A DNA stretch of 7,022 bases from CAYLPU01 sp964385635 (lineage in GTDB: Bacteria > Chloroflexota > Anaerolineae > B4-G1). This document shows positions 1-5,520 of this stretch, one piece after another (within the stretch, counting starts at the first letter, position 1; the number at the start of each line of letters is the position of its first letter). A program made the translations under genes and the position numbers. Below the pieces are notes generated by a model. It was not told the DNA's origin. It saw nothing but the letters and a program-made list of their open reading frames with translations, and made no database searches. Location of the stretch: positions 1-7,022 of the forward strand of contig CAYLPU010000161.1 in NCBI GenBank assembly GCA_964385635.1, given 5' to 3'.

Positions 1-10
1 TCGTTTTAGC

Positions 11-38
11 CCAAGACGGCGGTTGCAAACCGCCTTGG
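11..38. repeat. Short palindrome / hairpin at window edge
   Basis: A 7-bp perfect stem (GGCGGTT at 18-24 with AACCGCC at 28-34) closes a 3-nt loop. It is extended by CCAA (11-14) pairing with TTGG (35-38) across a 3-nt bulge (GAC). No T-run follows on either strand, so it does not look like an ordinary intrinsic terminator. It could be a dispersed palindromic repeat or an RNA structure belonging to something left of the window. Nothing else in the first 60 bases is recognisable. Confidence 0.5.
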
Positions 39-79
39 AGCACATAGGTAGTTACTGTCATTTGTTCATTGAAACGGAG

Positions 80-160
80 TGTATCATCTCAATATTCTGG
101 GGCCAACGTGGGGCAAATTGGCAATTTGCCCCACCTTCCCCGACTTATTGAGAGGATACA
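80..160. repeat. MITE-like palindromic element with terminal inverted repeats and target duplication
   Basis: The ends are 15-bp inverted repeats with one mismatch: TGTATCATCTCAATA at 80-94 against TATTGAGAGGATACA at 146-160. Inside them is a second, perfect 12-bp inverted repeat (108-119 with 123-134, loop GGC). The sequence AACGGAGT occurs as a direct repeat exactly at both edges (73-80 and 160-167). That is what a transposed miniature element with a 6-8 bp target-site duplication would look like. It has no coding capacity. The right-hand copy of the duplication supplies the GGAG ribosome-binding site of the following gene. The alternative is a native leader hairpin in the 5' UTR, but the flanking direct repeat argues for insertion. 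Confidence 0.6.
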
Positions 161-172
161 ACGGAGTCTTCC

Positions 173-640
173 ATGCCACTATTGATTGACGGCCACAATC
201 TCATCGGGCGGCTGCCCGACTTGCGTCTAGACGACCCGGACGACGAGGCCAAACTGGTGGCGCGGCTGCGGACCTACTGTGCTCGCACGGGCAAGCGCGC
301 CACGGTCGTCTTCGACCGGGGTCTTCCGGGAGGGCGCTCATGGGAACTTTCCGGCGGTGGGGTAGAGGTCATCTTCGCCGCCACCGGCCATATCGCCGAT
401 GGTGTCCTGCGCGAGCGCATCCGCCAGGCGCGCGACCCCCGTGGGCTGACGGTGGTCACATCCGATCGCCAGGTCGTCGCGGCGGCACAGGCGAGGGGGG
501 CGAGGGTGAAACGATCGGAAGAATTCGCCGCCCACTTGAGCGCGCCGCGTCCGGTGGATGGTGGGGGGAAAGACGTGCACCTTTCGGTGGAAGAGGTCGA
601 AGAGTGGTTGAAGATGTTCGAGGGAGGGGACGAGGAGTAG
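173..640 (+). CDS. YacP-like NYN-domain protein (predicted RNA-binding/nuclease)
   Basis: The product is 155 residues of the YacP/DUF901-like NYN family, a PIN-related fold proposed to act as a cytoplasmic ribonuclease. Visible features are the N-terminal strand with the motif DGHNLI (6-11), the central VVFDRG (45-50), the segment VIFAATGHIADGVLRERI (about 66-83), and TVVTSDRQV (about 93-101). The acidic residues D6, D48, D76 and D98 sit where the NYN/PIN metal site is expected. The C-terminus is acidic and probably helical (VEEVEEWLKMF). ATG at 173 is chosen because GGAG (163-166) lies 6 nt upstream and the family motif begins a few residues after it. The gene stands alone on the plus strand, convergent with the minus-strand genes. 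Its leader contains the MITE-like element, which may influence expression. The family assignment is confident; the enzymatic role is inferred from the family. Confidence 0.85.
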   Translation: MPLLIDGHNLIGRLPDLRLDDPDDEAKLVARLRTYCARTGKRATVVFDRGLPGGRSWELSGGGVEVIFAATGHIADGVLRERIRQARDPRGLTVVTSDRQVVAAAQARGARVKRSEEFAAHLSAPRPVDGGGKDVHLSVEEVEEWLKMFEGGDEE

Positions 641-682
641 CGGAAGGCTAAGTAGGTCACAGAAAGTTCCTTACACTTTTTT

Positions 683-704
683 GGCCGACAGGTGCCGTTT
701 TTTG
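683..704 (+). terminator. Weak candidate terminator after the YacP-like gene
   Basis: A minimal GGC/GCC stem (683-685 with 693-695) is followed by G and then six T residues (698-703), about 45 nt after the stop codon. A second T6 run precedes the stem. The stem is too short to be convincing alone. The position and T-run are the only support. The larger GC stem at 753-821, followed by TCTTATATATT on the plus strand, is an alternative end point. Confidence 0.25.
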
Positions 705-752
705 TGGAAGAAACTTTTTACTACCTGCTTAGATACTGGATGCTGGATGGGT

Positions 753-821
753 GCCCCGCCCTAAGGTTCGGCCATCGGCCGCTCGGCTGAGCCTGTCGAA
801 GCCTACCACAGAGGGCGGGGC
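753..821. repeat. Long GC-rich inverted repeat (possible bidirectional terminator or DGR RNA stem)
   Basis: GCCCCGCCCT at 753-762 is a perfect complement of AGGGCGGGGC at 812-821, a 10-bp GC stem. The 49-nt interior can fold further, for example CGGCC/GGCCG at 769-781. On the plus strand the right arm is followed by TCTTATATATT, loosely terminator-like. On the minus strand no U-run follows. The interior contains GAGCCTGTCGAAGCC, which resembles a short repeat I associate with many environmental genomes; that resemblance is from memory only. The stem lies between the two convergent 3' ends. Confidence 0.5.
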
Positions 822-887
822 TCTTATATATTCGCCCGACGGCGTTGACAGGCTGCCGCCGGCCAGGGACAGGCCGCGCCGCTCTTC

Positions 888-910
888 GGGCAGGCACGGT
901 TCGCCTGCCC
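888..910. repeat. 8-bp GC hairpin downstream of the template repeat
   Basis: GGGCAGGC (888-895) and GCCTGCCC (903-910) form a perfect 8-bp stem with a 7-nt loop. On the minus strand it begins 58 nt after the TR, with no T-run following. It may be a structural part of the TR-containing RNA. Confidence 0.45.
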
Positions 911-967
911 TTGCCTCGGTCCCGCAGCGGTCGCCACGGGACATTTCCGGCCGAACCCAAAGACCGT

Positions 968-1081
968 GGGACGCCACCACCCGAAACCCGATGTTGTTGT
1001 TCGAGTTGTCGGGATCGTTCCTGTTGCGCTCACGCACGCGGGCGTTTCTCTGATTGTTGTTCCACGACCCGCCGCGCAAGG
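968..1081 (-). other. DGR template repeat (TR)
   Basis: This 114-bp block matches 2636-2749 at the end of the target gene at a constant offset of 1668 bases. In the coding sense 19 positions differ, and 18 of the 19 are adenines in this copy. The flanks are identical: 20 bp on the 5' side up to the TGG codon and 25 bp on the 3' side from ATC onward, the position expected for the initiation-of-mutagenic-homing segment. Read in frame, the variable core is packed with AAC/AAT codons (ten Asn codons), the usual composition of DGR templates. It starts 27 nt after the avd stop codon. It is presumably transcribed as RNA and copied by the RT; it is not itself a gene for a protein. Confidence 0.93.
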
Positions 1082-1108
1082 TCCTCGGCCTGCCCCCGCG
1101 AAACCGCG

Positions 1109-1459
1109 CTACTTTGGCGCGGGGTTCGCCTTCCCTATCCAGCCGCCCAGGAGGTTGCCGATCTCGGTCACCTGGGCAGCGGCAAACTGGTACTGCCTGG
1201 GCGTGATCCACTCCAGATCGCGCGCCAGGCGGAGGTATTTGCGCACCTTGACCAACTCGACGTCGGCGGCGTGCAGTTGTGAGCGGCGCTTGCGGTCAGA
1301 GCAGAGCGCCGCCTCAATGATGGCCTCGTAAAAGTCAAGCATGCTGTCCTGTAGCCTCTTGGTAAGGATAAAGCGCTGGCTGCGGGGGAAGGACAGCGTG
1401 CGGGGGATGAGCCACTGGACGAAATCGTAGGTGCGCACGAAGATCGGTGATTCGGTCAT
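1109..1459 (-). CDS. avd: DGR accessory variability determinant, Avd-like four-helix bundle protein
   Basis: The product is 116 residues, all-helical in appearance and rich in Arg/Lys, matching the Avd/four-helix-bundle family in size and sequence. The segment YDFVQWLIPRTLSFPRSQRF (11-30) followed by a long helix (31-52) is typical of that family. In characterised DGRs, Avd forms a basic pentameric barrel that binds the RT and the template RNA and is needed for adenine-mutagenic cDNA synthesis. ATG at 1459 is chosen because GGAGG (1466-1470) lies 6 nt upstream and because it overlaps the RT stop codon as TAATG, implying translational coupling. The TR follows 27 nt after its stop. A longer in-frame start at 1513 would run into the RT gene and is not needed. 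Function is inferred from family and context, both strong. Confidence 0.9.
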   Translation of the reverse strand: MTESPIFVRTYDFVQWLIPRTLSFPRSQRFILTKRLQDSMLDFYEAIIEAALCSDRKRRSQLHAADVELVKVRKYLRLARDLEWITPRQYQFAAAQVTEIGNLLGGWIGKANPAPK

Positions 1460-2526
1460 TATGCGCCTCCAGACAAGACAGCCGAGCCTAAGACAGCGCG
1501 ACGCAACCCCCACGTATCGCCGGTGCTGGCGTGGTTGACCCAGCCCTGCACCACAGCGTCCAGGTCTTTAAAAGACAGATGCCCGGCCACAAACGCAGCC
1601 ACCAGACGGTTGAAGCGCTGCTGGAAGTGAATCCCCTTGCGCCGCTTTAGCCGGCGGTGATCGGGGTAGACGACGAACCCGAGGAAAGGGATGCCTTCCG
1701 TGACCGGACGGGGCTGGGCGCGGTTCTCGTGAAGGGTGAGACGCAGCCGGGCCAGGAACTCGATGACTGCCCTCCGCCACTCCCACAACTGGGGCTTGTC
1801 GTCGGCGAAGAAGAGCACATCATCCACGTAGCGCTGGTAGGCCGGGCACTTCAGTTCCCGTTTGACGAACTGGTCCAATGTGTTGAGATAGCAATTGGCC
1901 CAGAACTGGGAGGTGAGATTGCCGATGGGCAGACCACGGGATCGGGCGGCGGCCAGCAGGTCATCACCGGGAAACCAGACCATATCGTATTCCTCGGAAA
2001 GGACGCCGGCGCCGCTTTCCAGGATGCGGTCTATCAGCCACATCACGTCGGGGTCGGCCAGATAGCGCGCCAGGACGGTGCGCAGGATGGCGTGGTCAAC
2101 GGAGGGAAAGAACCGGCGCACGTCACACGGCAGGACGTAGCGGTATCGGCGGGAGAAATACGTGCAGCGATCCAATGCCCGATGGGTGCCCTTGCCGACC
2201 CGGTTGGCGTAGGAATCGAAGATGAAGCGACGCTCGAAGATGGGCTCGATCACGTTGCACAGCGCGTGGTGGACGACCCGGTCGCGGAACGGGGCAGCAG
2301 AGATGAGTCGCCGCTTGGGCTCGTGGATGATGAAGGAATCGTACGGACCGGGCCGGTAGGTCTTCTGACGCAACTCCTCCTGCAACTCGGTCAGGTTCCT
2401 CTCCCGGTCGAACTCAAAGGCTGCGGCCTGCCTGCGTGTGCGTTTGCCCTTGCGGGCCTTGCGGTAGGCCAATTCCAGGTTTTCCCAGGCGTACACCTGG
2501 GGGTAGAGATTGCGATAGGTTTTCAA
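1459..2526 (-). CDS. DGR-type reverse transcriptase
   Basis: The product is 355 residues, the usual size for DGR RTs. Catalytic motifs are visible: D135 in PCDVRRFF (133-140), the DGR/retron-type segment GLPIGNLTSQFWANCYLN (198-215), where SQ replaces the QG of viral RTs, and YVDD (233-236) with D235 and D236. FLGF follows at 291-294. The enzyme reverse-transcribes the TR RNA and misincorporates at template adenines; the product replaces the VR. The start chosen is TTG at 2526, in front of the conserved KTYRNLYPQVYAWENL block, because GGAGG (2533-2537) lies 6 nt upstream. The in-frame ATG at 2733 would overlap the 3' end of the target gene and add 69 residues of unrelated sequence. The stop overlaps the avd start. 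Family identity is very secure; the TTG start is likely but not proven. Confidence 0.95.
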   Translation of the reverse strand: MKTYRNLYPQVYAWENLELAYRKARKGKRTRRQAAAFEFDRERNLTELQEELRQKTYRPGPYDSFIIHEPKRRLISAAPFRDRVVHHALCNVIEPIFERRFIFDSYANRVGKGTHRALDRCTYFSRRYRYVLPCDVRRFFPSVDHAILRTVLARYLADPDVMWLIDRILESGAGVLSEEYDMVWFPGDDLLAAARSRGLPIGNLTSQFWANCYLNTLDQFVKRELKCPAYQRYVDDVLFFADDKPQLWEWRRAVIEFLARLRLTLHENRAQPRPVTEGIPFLGFVVYPDHRRLKRRKGIHFQQRFNRLVAAFVAGHLSFKDLDAVVQGWVNHASTGDTWGLRRAVLGSAVLSGGA

Positions 2527-2557
2527 TAAACACCTCCCTGTGAAAAATTTGCCGCGC

Positions 2558-2591
2558 CCAGAGGGGGGAGTCCCCCCTCTGGACTCCCCCC
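2558..2591. repeat. Two overlapping alternative hairpins downstream of the VR
   Basis: Two mutually exclusive perfect stems share this stretch. One is a 12-bp arm pair, 2558-2569 with 2571-2582, centred on G2570. The other is an 11-bp pair, GGGGGGAGTCC (2563-2573) with GGACTCCCCCC (2581-2591), loop of 7. They lie between the target stop codon (2616-2618) and the RT ribosome-binding site (2531-2538). In studied DGRs a hairpin or cruciform just downstream of the VR marks the target for retrohoming. This one is 44 bp past the end of the VR, so that role is plausible but not certain. It could instead modulate read-through into the RT gene. No long T-run follows on the minus strand. Confidence 0.7.
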
Positions 2592-2615
2592 ATACAGCAC
2601 TCAGCACACAGAAGC

Positions 2616-5498
2616 TCAGGAACCAGAACCAGCGGGGGACGCCACCACCCGAAACCCGATGCCGTCGTCCGAGAGGTCGGGACCGTACCCGCCGCGCACA
2701 CGCACGCGGGGGTCCCTCAGATCGTGGTACCACGACCCGCCGCGCAAGGGCTTTGTCCTCTCATCAGAAGCCATCCACTCCCAGACGTTGCCCCCTATAT
2801 CCCAGACACCTCCGGGGCTTTGCCCGGAGGGATACATCCCCACCGGCGACGTGCCGCCAACGCCGCCCTCCCTCGTATTGGCGTGGCTCTCGTGCCACTT
2901 CGGGCCCCAGGGATAGCGCTTCCCCTCTGTGCCGCCAGCGGCAGTCTCCCATTCGGCCTCGGTAGGGAGACGTACCACGGCGACCTCCGACGGCAGGTGG
3001 ATGACCAGTTTACGCTGCGGGGCAATCAACTCATCGCCATTCCTGAGCCGCTGCAAGAGTTCCGTCAACCAGGCGCAGTAGGCATTGGCCTCGTACCACG
3101 ATACACCCACGACCGGGTAGCCCCGGCGGGATTTACCAAAGCGAGGATGGTCCCAGTACTCAGGTTGAGTCACCGGTCCCTCACCACGCCAGTCCACGTT
3201 GTGTTCCTCCATCCTCCAACGCCAGGCAGCGCTCTTCTTGCCATCCCAGTAGCCAGGGTTCTCATAGCCATCAGCGTCCTTGAAAAGAGCGAACTGGTGA
3301 TTGGTGACGGGGTACCTGGCGATCCAGATGCTGGATGTTGGACGCTGGATTTCCACCCAAGCATTCAGGTCATCAGGCAGCCAGCCCATCCGGTCGAGGG
3401 TTTCGGCGGCCGCGTAGCGGGTGGGGATGGGGACCACTGGCGGATCGTTTGGAGGGCCATTCAGGTCGGTGTCCTGCATCACACACACCAATTCCCCGAC
3501 TGTCTCTTCCCAGCAGTCGTCGGGCACCAGGCCGCGGCCGACGTCGGCCAGGCAGCGGCCGGCTAGCGCGACGTTCTCGCCATATCTGCCAGGCTCGTCA
3601 GGCTCAGCGGCAACCTGCCGCACCAGGTAGGCCGCCGCCTCGTCGTACTTCTCAATGATCGCCTTGTAGCCCACCGTGAGCAGGATCACCTCGTGCCACA
3701 GTGCGTCGTCCAGGTGGGGGTGCAGCACCTCCCAGATGCCGGCCGGTCCCTTCATCTGCCCTTCCAGCACGCAGGCGAGGGCGGCCAGGTACTCCTTGAA
3801 GGTGGGGTGGAAGAAACCGAACCAGCCCTCACCTCGCTCTACCAGCAGCCCGGTCTGTCGCTGGCCCAGTTCCAGAAATCGGTCTGCCTCTTCCGCCGCC
3901 GCCTCCCGGTCGCCCTTGAACTGGCGGGCCATCAGTTCCACCAACCGGGCGCGCACAGCGTCGCGTCGGGCGGCCCCACCTGGACCTGGGGCCTGCTCTT
4001 GCAGCCACAGCGCGAAAGGGGCCAGCACCTTGATCTCGCTGGCGACTCGCAGTTCCTCTCCCACCGGCCCGGCCTCGCTGCGCACCTCGCGCCAGTTCTC
4101 CACCAGCGTCTTGATGCACAGGTCGTAGAGTTCCACGCGGTGGTCGGGCAAACGCGCGCCCTTATAGTGGATCAGGGCGATGATGGTGACGAGCAGCGGG
4201 TTACTGGCCAGGCTCTCCACCTTGGGGTCGGCGTGGATCTCGTCTACCAACCGGGCGGCCTCGGCGAGCCCTTTCTCGGCTGCCATCTCGACCGGCTGGT
4301 CGGGGTCGGCCCAGCGCTGGTAGGCGACGCACCACTGCTCGGCGAAACTTTTGATCTCCTCCGGGCCGAAGGGGCTGAGCGTGTAGGGGTGGAAGTCGCA
4401 GGCCAGCGGGCCCTCGTCGTAGCCCACGATGCGACTGGTGACGACGACACGATTGCCCCGGGGGCCATAACTGTTGGCCCAGGCCTCCACCTGGCCGATC
4501 GTGGCCCGCCGGTCGGCGCGGCTGCCCACCTCGTCCAGCCCGTCCAGCAGGAGCAGCACTTGCCCCGCACCCAACGCCCGGGCGACCAACTGGTCCATTC
4601 CCGGCCGGTCGAAACTGCGCGTGTCCCAGTAGTGCAGCACGTAATCCTCCAGCGAGACGCGCCGCTGCTGTAGTTCATGGTTGTAGGCGGCCAGCGGGAG
4701 GTAGATGGGCAGCCATGCTCCCGCAAGCCCCAACCGCTCGTGGGCAGCCTGCTCCCCCTCGGCCAGCGCCAACGCGACGTAGCGCAGGAACGTGGTCTTG
4801 CCTGCGCCGGGGTCACCTAGCACGACCAGACGCGGCTCCTCGCGCAGTATGTCTTCGACCCTTAGCCGCTCTGCGCGTTCGGCCCGCTCGCGCAGCGTGG
4901 CCTCGTCCAGCACCTCCATCTCCTCCGGTTCGCACACCCTCTCAGCACGCCCACCGCCGGAGGGGGCCACGTTCAGCGAGACATACACATCGGCCAGGTC
5001 CAGTTCCACAGGGTTCTTGGTCTGCACGATGCCACGGAAGTTGAGACGGTGGTAGGTGTTGACCAGGAAGGCCAGGTACTCCTCGCGCAACCGGTCGAGG
5101 TCAACGCTGGCGGAGGTCTGCGCGACGGAGGCTTCCAGGTCGGCCAACTCCAGCAAACGGATCGGCAGACCTCGGCGGACGTGTTCGGCCACTGCTTCGC
5201 GAGCGGGTTTGGTGAACCCGACGGGTGAGACGATGATTCCCTCGTCAACCAACCCAGCACGCCGCAGGTTGTCCACCACAAGGGCCCACTTACTGACCAC
5301 GTTAATGCCCACTGGAGACTGATAGTCCTTGGCCTCCACCGCGATGCGGTGCAGTGAGCCGTCGAGTCCAGATGTCTCCGCGTACACGTCAATCTGGTGG
5401 CCCGCCATCGGCACATCGTGCTTGGCCCGTGCTCCCAGAGCGCGGTAGATTGCAGCCACCCGCCGCTCCAATGTTTTGCCGGTTTTGTCCTCGCTCAT
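2616..5498 (-). CDS. DGR target: Mrr-like nuclease - NACHT NTPase - FGE/C-type-lectin-fold variable protein
   Basis: The product is 960 residues. Residues 1-110 look like an Mrr/PD-(D/E)XK nuclease: HQIDVYA with D37, then IAVEAKDY with E55 and K57. Residues about 220-470 are a NACHT NTPase, with Walker A GDPGAGKTT (228-236), Walker B VLLLLDGLDE (314-323), VVVTSR (351-356), and the family block NPLLVTIIALIHYKGARLPD (433-452). FHPTFKEYLAA (563-573) belongs to the following helical region. Residues about 714-956 are an FGE-sulfatase (SUMF1-like, C-type-lectin fold) domain: WIARYPVTN, RLPTEAEWETAAGG, GGNVWEW, LRGGSW and GIGFRVV. Residues 924-946 are the VR-encoded surface. ATG 5498 is preferred over ATG 5513 because GGAGGGG (5505-5511) sits 6 nt before it. 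It follows ttuA by 22 nt. The likely role is an intracellular immune-type sensor: the variable lectin fold senses, NACHT switches or oligomerises, and the nuclease cuts. The domains are seen; the role is inferred. Confidence 0.92.
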   Translation of the reverse strand: MSEDKTGKTLERRVAAIYRALGARAKHDVPMAGHQIDVYAETSGLDGSLHRIAVEAKDYQSPVGINVVSKWALVVDNLRRAGLVDEGIIVSPVGFTKPAREAVAEHVRRGLPIRLLELADLEASVAQTSASVDLDRLREEYLAFLVNTYHRLNFRGIVQTKNPVELDLADVYVSLNVAPSGGGRAERVCEPEEMEVLDEATLRERAERAERLRVEDILREEPRLVVLGDPGAGKTTFLRYVALALAEGEQAAHERLGLAGAWLPIYLPLAAYNHELQQRRVSLEDYVLHYWDTRSFDRPGMDQLVARALGAGQVLLLLDGLDEVGSRADRRATIGQVEAWANSYGPRGNRVVVTSRIVGYDEGPLACDFHPYTLSPFGPEEIKSFAEQWCVAYQRWADPDQPVEMAAEKGLAEAARLVDEIHADPKVESLASNPLLVTIIALIHYKGARLPDHRVELYDLCIKTLVENWREVRSEAGPVGEELRVASEIKVLAPFALWLQEQAPGPGGAARRDAVRARLVELMARQFKGDREAAAEEADRFLELGQRQTGLLVERGEGWFGFFHPTFKEYLAALACVLEGQMKGPAGIWEVLHPHLDDALWHEVILLTVGYKAIIEKYDEAAAYLVRQVAAEPDEPGRYGENVALAGRCLADVGRGLVPDDCWEETVGELVCVMQDTDLNGPPNDPPVVPIPTRYAAAETLDRMGWLPDDLNAWVEIQRPTSSIWIARYPVTNHQFALFKDADGYENPGYWDGKKSAAWRWRMEEHNVDWRGEGPVTQPEYWDHPRFGKSRRGYPVVGVSWYEANAYCAWLTELLQRLRNGDELIAPQRKLVIHLPSEVAVVRLPTEAEWETAAGGTEGKRYPWGPKWHESHANTREGGVGGTSPVGMYPSGQSPGGVWDIGGNVWEWMASDERTKPLRGGSWYHDLRDPRVRVRGGYGPDLSDDGIGFRVVASPAGSGS
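2636..2749 (-). other. DGR variable repeat (VR) at the 3' end of the target gene
   Basis: This block is homologous to the TR at 968-1081. The variable codons run from 2729 down to 2661 (residues 924-946). Compared with the TR, 18 of its 27 core adenines are replaced (ten or more by G, the rest by T or C), changing 14 amino acids and leaving residue 928 silent. One further difference is a G-to-C change at 2711 (TR Ala codon, VR Pro930). The ATC of I947 and everything 3' of it up to 2636 is identical, consistent with the homing-initiation segment. The stop codon is 18 nt beyond the block. Confidence 0.93.
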
Positions 5499-5520
5499 CA
5501 CTGTCCCCTCCATCGCCCAC

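Larger units (their letters stand above)
641..967. other. Noncoding gap between convergent transcription units, downstream of the DGR template
   Basis: No credible protein gene is seen in these 327 bases. The first part (650-730) is T-rich and forms a loose 21-bp imperfect inverted repeat (650-670 against 710-730, about 15 matches). The remainder is GC-rich and has strong stems at 753-821 and 888-910. On the minus strand this is the region immediately 3' of the TR, so it may be part of the DGR noncoding RNA or hold the end of the operon transcript. A TATA-rich island (823-833) stands out, but I could not pair it with a convincing -35 on either strand. Confidence 0.6.

Noticed and set aside
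1..60. tRNA 3' end or other RNA gene at the left edge
   Set aside because: The stem is too long and bulged for a T-arm, and there is no GTTCRANYC motif or CCA end.
650..730. Second MITE-like element
   Set aside because: The inverted repeat is only about 15 of 21 matches, and I find no clear flanking duplication, so it is mentioned only as a loose inverted repeat.
729..1211. 160-residue minus-strand frame containing LRGGSWNNNQ...GIGFRVV-like sequence
   Set aside because: The FGE-like part is just the template repeat read in frame. The rest overlaps avd and the noncoding tail and has no family similarity, so it is not a second target gene.
1657..2529. 290-residue plus-strand open frame
   Set aside because: It lies entirely opposite the RT gene in GC-rich DNA and has no recognisable motif; it is an antisense shadow.
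1459..2733. RT reading frame extended to ATG 2733 (424 residues)
   Set aside because: The first 69 residues run through the target gene's VR and the hairpin region in another frame and show no RT family sequence. TTG 2526 has a proper ribosome-binding site.
3693..4673. 326-residue plus-strand open frame
   Set aside because: It is antisense to the NACHT region; the minus strand encodes clear Walker motifs, and this frame has none.
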